Positions 7,632 through 13,380 of a DNA stretch of 18,822 nucleotides are shown here, one piece after another. Numbering within the stretch: the first letter of the stretch is position 1; the number at the start of each line of letters is the position of its first letter. The notes beneath the pieces were generated by a model, which made no database searches, had not been told where the DNA came from, and saw nothing but the letters and a program-made list of their open reading frames with translations. The DNA lies in the NCBI GenBank assembly GCA_009704345.1, contig WLEH01000002.1:1-18822 (forward strand), written 5' to 3'. Both the position numbers and the translations under genes were made by a program. The stretch comes from Actinomycetota bacterium. Its GTDB lineage: Bacteria; Actinomycetota; Actinomycetes; S36-B12; UBA5976.

Positions 7632-8597
7632 ATGGCAATGCTACGAGATAGAACGCTTTTAGTCCGCGCTGCTCGCCTTTATTATGAGCAACACAAATCA
7701 CAAGAGCAAATTGCGAAAGAGTTACTCACTTCAAGGTCAAATGTCTCCCGAATGCTCAGCGATGCTCGAGCTCAAGGAATTGTCGAGATTCGAATAATTG
7801 AAAATGCGTTGCGCGATGCCAGATTAGAACAACGAATCCTAGAAATGCTGCCATTGCGCAGTGTGCGGGTGGCAAGAGTGCCGCAGGGCTCTGATGAAAC
7901 GCTTGCAATTGGCACGCTTGCGGCACAAGCACTAACTGACAACTTAAAGCGCAATGCCACCGTTGCAATCTCTTGGGGCCGATCGTTGCAAGCAATGGTT
8001 AATTTGATTGAAGAAGAACATCGACCAGATTTGAAGTTCATTCCACTAATGGGTGGAATGACTGAAATCCCTTCTGGCATTAACGGTGAAAATTTGATTC
8101 GCACACTGGCAACTAAATTCAATGCTGAATTTGCCACCTTACATGCACCAGCAATTGTGCGAACTAAAGAAGCACGCGAGGCATTTATGGCCGAGCCCAG
8201 TATTAAGGAAGTTTTGGATTCAGCCGAGAAGGCTGATTTGGCAATTGTCGGAATTGGCTCGCGTGGCTCTTCGTCTACTAATTCATTGCTGCGAGCAGCT
8301 GGAATTGATCCACAAACCGAAACTACGTTTTATACCAATCTTGCTGGCGACTTAGCTTCTAGGTTCTACGACATAAATGGCAACATCGTTGATAAGAAAA
8401 TTGACGAGCGCATAATCGCCGTTGAGCTAAATCAACTTCGCAATGTCAAACATGTCATTGGCCTTGCTGCAGGTGCAGACAAAGCTCGCGGCATGTTGGG
8501 AGCAATTAATGGAAAACACATCACTGAATTGATCACAACTGCTAAAGGTGCACTAGCGTTACTCCAGTTGGCCGATGATCAAAGACTGGGGCGTTAA
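7632..8597 (+). CDS. SorC/DeoR-family sugar-binding transcriptional regulator
   Basis: A 321-residue regulator of the SorC type. The N-terminal helix-turn-helix is at about residues 12–56 (RLYYEQHKSQEQIAKELL, then SRSNVSRMLSDARAQGIVEI). It is followed by a sugar-phosphate-binding domain with ATVAISWGRSLQAMV, KFIPLMGGM and ADLAIVGIGSRG. The C-terminal domain usually binds the phosphorylated substrate of the controlled pathway. The start ATG directly follows the E2 stop, with GAGGTG as ribosome site, and the GutM gene begins at the base after its stop. Its place in the middle of the operon suggests it controls the whole set, perhaps through the phased repeats at 4512–4548. Whether it activates or represses cannot be read from the sequence. 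Confidence 0.88.
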   Translation: MAMLRDRTLLVRAARLYYEQHKSQEQIAKELLTSRSNVSRMLSDARAQGIVEIRIIENALRDARLEQRILEMLPLRSVRVARVPQGSDETLAIGTLAAQALTDNLKRNATVAISWGRSLQAMVNLIEEEHRPDLKFIPLMGGMTEIPSGINGENLIRTLATKFNAEFATLHAPAIVRTKEAREAFMAEPSIKEVLDSAEKADLAIVGIGSRGSSSTNSLLRAAGIDPQTETTFYTNLAGDLASRFYDINGNIVDKKIDERIIAVELNQLRNVKHVIGLAAGADKARGMLGAINGKHITELITTAKGALALLQLADDQRLGR

Positions 8598-9005
8598 ATG
8601 GAAGTTTTGATTTACATCTTGCTGGTTATTGCAGCGATGTGGGTGTTTCAGCTTTATTTTGCGGCAAAGCAGTCAATGCGCTTTAGCAAAAGTTTGCGTG
8701 AGATCCGCGCCATGGGCCGCACCGCAGTTGGCATTGGTGGATTTCGTTATCGTGGCGGTCGAGCATTTGTGGCGCTTTCGGAAAAAAATGGCATTACCGT
8801 TGGTGCCAAAGTCCTGGTTGGGTGGACCGTATTTGCTTCGCCCGTTGACTATCCCCAACTGGTGGGTAAGCCACTAACTGCGCTGGCCAATGGGGAGCAG
8901 ATGGATACTTTGAGAAAAAAAGTACAAGACGCGGCCAAAATGGCAGCTGAAGTGCTTCTCAAAGAAGAAAATTTGAACGAAAGTGACACTGATAACACGC
9001 CATAA
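8598..9005 (+). CDS. gutM: GutM-like glucitol operon accessory/activator protein
   Basis: A 135-residue member of the GutM family, which in enteric bacteria is described as an activator of the glucitol operon and is regularly found beside SrlA/SrlE/SrlB genes. The sequence shows one N-terminal membrane segment (LIYILLVIAAMWVFQLYF, about residues 4–21), a basic stretch, and the family core GGRAFVALSEKNGITVGAKV followed by LVGWTVFA. The C-terminal 40 residues are charged and variable. It starts immediately after the regulator stop. The membrane segment argues against a simple soluble DNA-binding activator, and a role in permease assembly or regulation is possible. Confidence 0.8.
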   Translation: MEVLIYILLVIAAMWVFQLYFAAKQSMRFSKSLREIRAMGRTAVGIGGFRYRGGRAFVALSEKNGITVGAKVLVGWTVFASPVDYPQLVGKPLTALANGEQMDTLRKKVQDAAKMAAEVLLKEENLNESDTDNTP

Positions 9006-9018
9006 TTTGGCCTTTTTT
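8999..9018 (+). terminator. Weak terminator-like hairpin after gutM
   Basis: GCCA-TAATT-TGGC forms a 4-bp stem, followed by C and six T residues (9013–9018). It overlaps the gutM stop. The stem is short, so at most it would reduce readthrough into the PTS genes. Confidence 0.3.
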
Positions 9019-9038
9019 CAGATACCCTTGAGGTGAAC

Positions 9039-9076
9039 GTGGTCAGACCAGACCACCTGACACCCTGAGGAGGGTG
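9039..9076 (+). promoter_or_regulatory. Palindromic leader before srlA: operator-like dyad plus ribosome-site hairpin
   Basis: GTGGTC (9039–9044) and GACCAC (9051–9056) form an inverted repeat whose core TGGTCAGACCA (9040–9050) is itself a perfect 5+1+5 palindrome, reminiscent of GntR-type (DasR/NagR) operators. Immediately downstream, CACCC (9061–9065) can pair with GGGTG (9072–9076) around TGAGGA. That places part of the Shine-Dalgarno AGGAGG (9068–9073) of srlA in the hairpin. This suggests separate control of the PTS genes within the larger operon. Confidence 0.45.
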
Positions 9077-9077
9077 G

Positions 9078-9668
9078 ATGAAACTAATGATTGGGCTTGA
9101 AACAACAGTTGGAGATCCAACTGGCGTTTGGGGCGCATTCGCCGATGGAGCGGAATATTTTATTTCGATATTCCAAGAAGGCGGTGCAGTTCTGCTCAGC
9201 TTGATGGGCGGAATTCTTCCAACGCTAATTGTTTTGCTCACAGCCGTAAATGCCTTGGTTCGACTAATTGGACCAGAAAAAATTGAAAACCTTGGCGTCA
9301 AGGCTTCTCAGCCTGGACTTCAGTGGTACCCAGTTCGTTACATGGTTTTGCCGTTCTTGGCAGTGTTCTTCCTGACCAACCCAATGGCATACACCATGGG
9401 ACGCTTCTTGCCAGAAAAATATAAGCCAGCTTTCTACGACTCAGCTGTGTCTTATGTACATCCAATTACCGGTATCTTCCCGCACGCTAACCCAGGTGAG
9501 CTTTTCGTTTACCTAGGTATTGCTGCTGGTATCCAGACTCTTGGCTTTGGCCTAGGCGACTTGGCTCTTCGCTACCTACTAGTTGGACTTGTAGTTATTT
9601 TCATTCGAGGCATTGTGACTGAATTAATCACTGCTCGAATGATGGCACGTAGAGGAGCGGCAGCCTAA
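9078..9668 (+). CDS. srlA: PTS glucitol/sorbitol-type permease, IIC component (SrlA)
   Basis: Integral membrane subunit of a Gut-family PTS permease, forming part of the translocation channel for a polyol. The 196-residue protein matches E. coli SrlA along its length: AEYFISIFQEGGAV near the N-terminus, GILPTLIVLLTAVNALV (membrane segment), FFLTNPMAYTMGRFLPEKYK, and FPHANPGELFVYLGIAAG, the most conserved part, followed by LLVGLVVIFIRGIVTE. Phe codons are mostly TTC (10 of 12 by my reading), unlike neighbouring enzyme genes, which hints at high expression or a different history. The strong ribosome site AGGAGG lies 4 bases before the start and partly inside a hairpin. It overlaps the next gene as TAATG. 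Confidence 0.93.
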   Translation: MKLMIGLETTVGDPTGVWGAFADGAEYFISIFQEGGAVLLSLMGGILPTLIVLLTAVNALVRLIGPEKIENLGVKASQPGLQWYPVRYMVLPFLAVFFLTNPMAYTMGRFLPEKYKPAFYDSAVSYVHPITGIFPHANPGELFVYLGIAAGIQTLGFGLGDLALRYLLVGLVVIFIRGIVTELITARMMARRGAAA

Positions 9669-10213
9669 TGAACGGAATTAATGCACTGCTAGTAAAAGTT
9701 GGCCGTAGCGTTGGTGGCGTTGTTGGAACTTTGTATCAAGCTGGTCGCGAGACTGTTGATACCACTATTCGCAACATCATCCCGTTCATGGCATTCATCT
9801 CGTTCATTATCGGCTTGGTACTAACCACCGGTATTGGTGACTGGATTGCAAACGGCATCAAGGGACTTGCGTCAAGCCTTGTTGGCTTGCTAATTGTTTC
9901 TGTTGTTTGTGCGATTCCAATCCTTAGCCCACTATTGGGCCCAGGCGCTGTTATTGCTCAGATCGTTGGCACCTTGCTAGGTGTTGAAATCGGCCGAGGC
10001 AATATTCCAGCCCAGTATTCACTTCCTGCGCTATTTGCGATCAACCCACAGGTAGGTTGCGACTTCATTCCAGTGGGTCTTGCCCTTGGTGAAGCAGAGC
10101 CAGAGACAGTGGAAGTTGGTGTTCCAGCAGTTCTATTCTCACGCTTGATCACCGGTCCACTTTCAGTAGTGATTGCTTACTTCGCTAGCTTCGGCCTATA
10201 CAGCTCGAACTAG
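9668..10213 (+). CDS. srlE: PTS glucitol/sorbitol-type permease, membrane (C-terminal) half of SrlE as a separate protein
   Basis: In E. coli, SrlE joins a cytoplasmic IIB domain to a membrane IIC domain. This 181-residue protein corresponds only to the membrane half: RNIIPFMAFISFIIGLVL, a GLGDWIA-like TGIGDWIANGIKGLA, then ILSPLLGPGAVIAQIVGTLL, LPALFAINPQVGCDFIPVGL and the closing VGVPAVLFSRLITGPLSVVI. Several membrane segments are evident. The IIB half is encoded separately downstream after a terminator-like hairpin, so the domain order is reversed relative to the fused protein. The reading frame starts by overlapping the srlA stop. The Phe codons are again strongly TTC-biased. The polyol transported cannot be read from the sequence. 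Confidence 0.92.
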   Translation: MNGINALLVKVGRSVGGVVGTLYQAGRETVDTTIRNIIPFMAFISFIIGLVLTTGIGDWIANGIKGLASSLVGLLIVSVVCAIPILSPLLGPGAVIAQIVGTLLGVEIGRGNIPAQYSLPALFAINPQVGCDFIPVGLALGEAEPETVEVGVPAVLFSRLITGPLSVVIAYFASFGLYSSN

Positions 10214-10222
10214 TTAATTCAC

Positions 10223-10264
10223 AGAGAGGATGGGCGAACTCGTTTCGCTCATCCTCTCTTTTTT
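10223..10264 (+). terminator. Strong intrinsic terminator/attenuator inside the PTS operon
   Basis: A 15-bp stem (10223–10237 with 10245–10259, all Watson-Crick except one G-U) and a 7-base loop (ACTCGTT) are followed by a run of six T residues (10259–10264). It lies 10 bases after the membrane-half SrlE stop and 40 bases before the IIB start. No promoter-quality sequence is evident between it and the IIB gene, so it probably acts by partial termination or as an mRNA-stabilising 3' end. Confidence 0.85.
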
Positions 10265-10304
10265 ATCTAAAGTAATCCCCTAAGTTCCAATGAAAGGACT
10301 AGAG

Positions 10305-10679
10305 ATGGCTGAGTACAAAGCGGTCAAAATTGAAAAAGGTCGAGGCGGCTGGGGTGGCCCATTAGTGGTTAAGCCAACAGCAGATCGTCCGCTTATTTAT
10401 TGCGTAACCGGTGGCGGCATTCATCCGTTAGCTCAGCACATTGCTGACCTAACTGGTGGCGAAGTATTTGATGGATTTAAGAGCAGCGCACCGTTTGAGA
10501 AAATTGCAGTAGCAGTAATCGACTGTGGCGGTACCGCTCGAGTTGGCGTATATCCAATGAAGAAGGTTTTAACTGTTGATATTCATGCCACATCACCAGC
10601 AGGTCCACTTGCCATGTTTATCACCGAAGACTTATTTGTATCTGGTGTAAAGCCAGAGAACGTAACTCCGGTCGACTAA
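10305..10679 (+). CDS. srlE: PTS glucitol/sorbitol-type permease, IIB component (N-terminal half of SrlE as a separate protein)
   Basis: Cytoplasmic phosphotransfer subunit that takes phosphate from IIA onto a cysteine and passes it to the incoming polyol. The 124-residue protein aligns with the N-terminal half of SrlE: KIEKGRGGWGGPLVVKP at the start, DGFKSSAPFEKIAVAVIDCGGTARVG in the middle with Cys74 as the expected phosphorylated residue, and IHATSPAGPLAMFITEDLFVSGVK towards the end. The ATG at 10305 is preferred because AAAGGA lies 7 bases upstream and the length fits; an in-frame ATG at 10290 has no clear ribosome site. The IIA gene follows after 2 bases. Separation from the membrane half is unusual for this family. 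Confidence 0.92.
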   Translation: MAEYKAVKIEKGRGGWGGPLVVKPTADRPLIYCVTGGGIHPLAQHIADLTGGEVFDGFKSSAPFEKIAVAVIDCGGTARVGVYPMKKVLTVDIHATSPAGPLAMFITEDLFVSGVKPENVTPVD

Positions 10680-10681
10680 GA

Positions 10682-11050
10682 ATGGGTGAACTGCTTTATC
10701 AAACCACAGTTACATCAATCGGTGAATTAGTACCTAGTTTTGTTGCCGAAGGTATGCTGGTGTTTTTTGGTGAGAACGCACCAGAGGAACTGCATAGCTT
10801 TTGTGTTTTGCACAAAGTTGAGCACGCTAGCGGCGAATTAATGGCAGGTGATCTGGTACTAATAGACGACCATGAATTTGAGGTGTTGGCAGTAGGTCCA
10901 GTGGCAAGTGAGAACTTGATGAATCTGGGACATTTAAATCTCAAGGCAAATGGTCGCACTGAAGCTGAGCTACCAGGTGATGTTTGTATTGCGCAAACCG
11001 CGCTACCAAATGTTTCTGTTGGCTCTAAATTAACTATTAAAAGGAACTAA
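10682..11050 (+). CDS. srlB: PTS glucitol/sorbitol-type permease, IIA component (SrlB)
   Basis: Soluble phosphotransfer protein that accepts phosphate from HPr. It has 122 residues, the normal length for Gut-type IIA. Family features are LLYQTTVTSIGELVPSF at the N-terminus, FCVLHKVEH with His44 as the probable phosphorylated histidine (the position of the active His in SrlB FIHCHG), and the conserved AVGPVASENLMNLGHLNLKA, then EAELPGDVCIA. The start lies 2 bases after the IIB stop with a weak ribosome site, implying coupled translation. With HPr at 4186–4461 and the IIB and membrane subunits, this gives a complete set of specific PTS parts, lacking only Enzyme I. Confidence 0.93.
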   Translation: MGELLYQTTVTSIGELVPSFVAEGMLVFFGENAPEELHSFCVLHKVEHASGELMAGDLVLIDDHEFEVLAVGPVASENLMNLGHLNLKANGRTEAELPGDVCIAQTALPNVSVGSKLTIKRN

Positions 11051-11053
11051 GTC

Positions 11054-12331
11054 ATGCAATACCGCGCCGAACTGAAAAGACTAGCTCAGGCACAGGGTAG
11101 AGATTTCCGAATTGCGCTCGTCGGTGCTGGTCAGATGGGAAGAGGCTTTGCGTCACAGTCTCATCGAATGGGATTAGCGGTTGCGGTTATTTCAGATATT
11201 GATTCAGCTCGAATTCAACAAGCTTATAACGATTTAGGTCTTGGTGAAGCGGTTATCTCAGATGACTTAGCGACGCTAAATGGTGCAATTGAAGCTGGCA
11301 AACCTGCTGGCACTACTAATGCCGAGATCGTGCCACATCTAAATGTTGATGTAGTTATCGAAGCAACTGGCGTGCCAGAAATTGGCGCCAAAGTTGCCTA
11401 TCACACACTAACCAGCAGAAAGCATGTTGCAGTATTGAATGTTGAGTGCGATGTCACCATCGGCCCGATCTTGCGCAAAACCGCTGAAGAACATGGTGTG
11501 CTTTATTCAGTTTGCCATGGTGATGAGCCAGTTGAAGCAAAAGAGTTAGTGGATTTTGCGCTAGATCTTTCGTTTGAAGTTGTTTGTGCTGGTAAAGGCA
11601 AGAACAATCCGTTTGAGCCGCTATCAAATCCAGACACCGTTGCTGAGCGCGCAAAAGCCAAACATATGAACCCAAAAATGCTAGCGAGCTTTACCGATGG
11701 CTCAAAGACCATGATTGAGATGGCAGCGTTGGCTAACGCTACCGGCTTGAAATTGACTAAACGCGGCATGATTGGCCCAGCTGCTACCGTGAAAACACTG
11801 CAAGATGTGTTTGCACTCAAAGCAGATGGTGGCGTATTGGAAGAAACTGGAGTTGTTGAATATTGCACCGGTGATGTTGCGCCCGGTGTGTTTGTGATTG
11901 TTAAAACCGATTCCCCATATGTGGCCGAAGAGATGAGCTATTTATCGATGGGCAAAGGTCCATACTTTGCGCTCTATCGGCCGTATCACTTAGCAAGCGT
12001 GGAAGCACCAATTACTGTTGCCAAGATGTTAGTTGATGGCAGAGCATCACTAGTTAGCGGAAAGCGCATGACTGAAGTTATTGCTGCCACCAAAAAAGTA
12101 CATAAAGCAGGTGATGTCTTTGATGGCATCGGTGGTTATTCCGCTCGCGGCGTTACCGATCGAGTTGAAGATGCACTTCGAGACAACATGGTGCCAATTG
12201 GCATTTTGCAAGGTGCGGTGGCTAAGCGTGAGATTCCAGTTGGTGCCTATGTTACTTACGATGATGTTGAATTAGACACCACTCAGACCATCTACAAACT
12301 GCGTCAAGAGCAGGATGCGCTAGGTTTGTGA
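11054..12331 (+). CDS. DRL-like oxidoreductase (type II DXP reductoisomerase-like) with C-terminal SAF-like segment
   Basis: A 425-residue NAD(P)-dependent oxidoreductase. A Rossmann nucleotide site is at residues 20–30 (IALVGAGQMGRG). The middle has VDVVIEATGVPEIGA, CHGDEPVEAKELVDFALDL, EVVCAGKGKNNP and DGSKTMIEMAALANATGL, a pattern I associate with the family of Brucella DRL, which reduces and isomerises 1-deoxyxylulose 5-phosphate to methylerythritol 4-phosphate and is usually annotated as homoserine-dehydrogenase-like. The end (AVAKREIPVGAYVTYDDVEL) resembles a SAF domain. Ribosome site AAGGAA, 9 bases before the ATG. It lies between a polyol PTS and an IspD homologue, so a role around methylerythritol phosphate is attractive. 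It could instead oxidise another imported polyol phosphate. Family membership is fairly secure; the substrate is inferred. Confidence 0.65.
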   Translation: MQYRAELKRLAQAQGRDFRIALVGAGQMGRGFASQSHRMGLAVAVISDIDSARIQQAYNDLGLGEAVISDDLATLNGAIEAGKPAGTTNAEIVPHLNVDVVIEATGVPEIGAKVAYHTLTSRKHVAVLNVECDVTIGPILRKTAEEHGVLYSVCHGDEPVEAKELVDFALDLSFEVVCAGKGKNNPFEPLSNPDTVAERAKAKHMNPKMLASFTDGSKTMIEMAALANATGLKLTKRGMIGPAATVKTLQDVFALKADGGVLEETGVVEYCTGDVAPGVFVIVKTDSPYVAEEMSYLSMGKGPYFALYRPYHLASVEAPITVAKMLVDGRASLVSGKRMTEVIAATKKVHKAGDVFDGIGGYSARGVTDRVEDALRDNMVPIGILQGAVAKREIPVGAYVTYDDVELDTTQTIYKLRQEQDALGL

Positions 12332-12332
12332 T

Positions 12333-13052
12333 GTGTCCGAATCACCCAAACGCATTGCCGTAATTCTTGCCGCTGGCGCCGGCAATCGCATTGGTGCTGG
12401 TATAAACAAAGTCTGGCTACCACTTGGTGGACAAGAACTGCTTACCTGGAGTTTTAAGTGGTTGATCGATACTAAACTTTTTTATCGATATGTCCTAGTA
12501 GTGCATCCATCTGAGCATGAAAAAGCTAGATCCGTCCTCCGGGCCTACATTGATGCGCCAGTTGATTTGGTTGATGGCGGCATTACTCGGCATGACTCCG
12601 AACGACATGCGCTGGAATATTTAGCACCAGCTATTGAATCTGGTGAATGTGATTTAGTGCTAATTCATGATGGCGCCAGGCCGCTCACTTCACCACAATT
12701 AATCAGTGAAATTGTGATTGCTGCGGAAACTTACGGTGGCGCCGTGCCATCGCTACCCACTTCAGTATTAACCGGTCATGCCAATCAAACCGGTGAAATC
12801 ATTCGAGTTCAAACGCCACAAGTTTTTAAGGCCCAGCCACTGCTTAACAGTTATCGAAAAGCAGAGGAAGAAGGCTTCCAGGGATCAGATACCGCTATGT
12901 GTATTGAGCAATATGCACCTGAGCTAGAAATCATGTGTGTCCCGGGCAGCGCACAGAATATTAAAGTCACATATGCCCAAGATTTGATATTGGCCGAGCA
13001 CATCTTGGCTTCTCACCACTTTAATTTGCATACTAGGAGCCATCATGGATAG
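12333..13052 (+). CDS. ispD: IspD-family cytidylyltransferase (intact; MEP or related polyol-phosphate)
   Basis: A 239-residue nucleotidyltransferase that would join CTP to methylerythritol 4-phosphate or a related polyol phosphate. All key IspD positions are seen: AAG at 13–15, Arg19 and Lys26 in the glycine-rich loop (AAGAGNRIGAGINKVWLPLG), HDGARPL at 112–118, RVQTPQVF at 158–165, GSDTAMCIE, and NIKVT at 209–213 with Lys211. The residue before Lys26 is Asn rather than the usual Pro, which may mark a subfamily. The start is GTG at 12333, one base after the DRL stop. It overlaps the zinc-ribbon gene by 8 bases. A ribitol-phosphate (TarI-like) cytidylyltransferase is an alternative. If MEP-specific, it may supply the IspD activity that the degenerate copy at 13365–14015 appears to have lost. 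Confidence 0.82.
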   Translation: MSESPKRIAVILAAGAGNRIGAGINKVWLPLGGQELLTWSFKWLIDTKLFYRYVLVVHPSEHEKARSVLRAYIDAPVDLVDGGITRHDSERHALEYLAPAIESGECDLVLIHDGARPLTSPQLISEIVIAAETYGGAVPSLPTSVLTGHANQTGEIIRVQTPQVFKAQPLLNSYRKAEEEGFQGSDTAMCIEQYAPELEIMCVPGSAQNIKVTYAQDLILAEHILASHHFNLHTRSHHG

Positions 13053-13380
13053 TGGTAAGCAAGAGGTAGTCCTGCGTTGCGGCGTCTGCGGTAAAGAAGG
13101 CCTGCATGAACTGCATTATGCCGGTCGGTTACTAGCGAGCGCGAAATGTAAATCTTGTGGCACCGTGATGCGACATACGCCGCGAGAACTTCGCAAAACT
13201 TACATTAAAGATCTGCAAGACCGCGTTGCAACGAAACCACACCGATTAGTAAAACGCTTAATTATGGAACCAAGTTATCTATGGAATGGCTTGCCCGCTG
13301 CGCTAAAGCGGCAGCCCAAGAAGTTTATTGATGAAGCCAAAGAACTAAAGAACGTTGAAAAACTTCAGGATGAGGAATGA
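13045..13380 (+). CDS. Small zinc-ribbon protein of unknown function
   Basis: A 111-residue protein with two CxxC knuckles, Cys12–Cys15 (LRCGVCG) and Cys35–Cys38 (AKCKSCG), spaced 19 residues apart, which is a zinc-ribbon pattern. The remainder is basic and helical (RHTPRELRKTYIKDLQDRV, then KPHRLVKRLI) with a charged tail. I do not recognise a function. Ribosome site AGGAG lies 6 bases before the ATG, and the start overlaps the ispD stop by 8 bases, so it is clearly the last gene of this operon. The 3' end overlaps the convergent IspD-like gene by 16 bases. It could be a nucleic-acid-binding regulator or an accessory factor of the adjacent enzymes; neither is shown. Confidence 0.75.
   Translation: MDSGKQEVVLRCGVCGKEGLHELHYAGRLLASAKCKSCGTVMRHTPRELRKTYIKDLQDRVATKPHRLVKRLIMEPSYLWNGLPAALKRQPKKFIDEAKELKNVEKLQDEE

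Noticed and set aside
11503..11868. 121-residue minus-strand frame antisense to the DRL-like gene
   Set aside because: Shadow frame of a clearly conserved protein; no start signal and no family features.
11054..12331. Housekeeping homoserine dehydrogenase
   Set aside because: The Rossmann start is similar, but the homoserine dehydrogenase catalytic signature and ACT domain are missing, and the SAF-like tail and DGSKTMIEMAALANATGL segment fit the DRL-like family.
4186..13380. Insertion sequence, integrase or attachment site explaining the inserted block
   Set aside because: No transposase or integrase gene and no flanking direct or inverted repeats were seen at the boundaries. The tRNA-Thr gene lies 4 kb away and is intact, with no att-like duplicate noticed.
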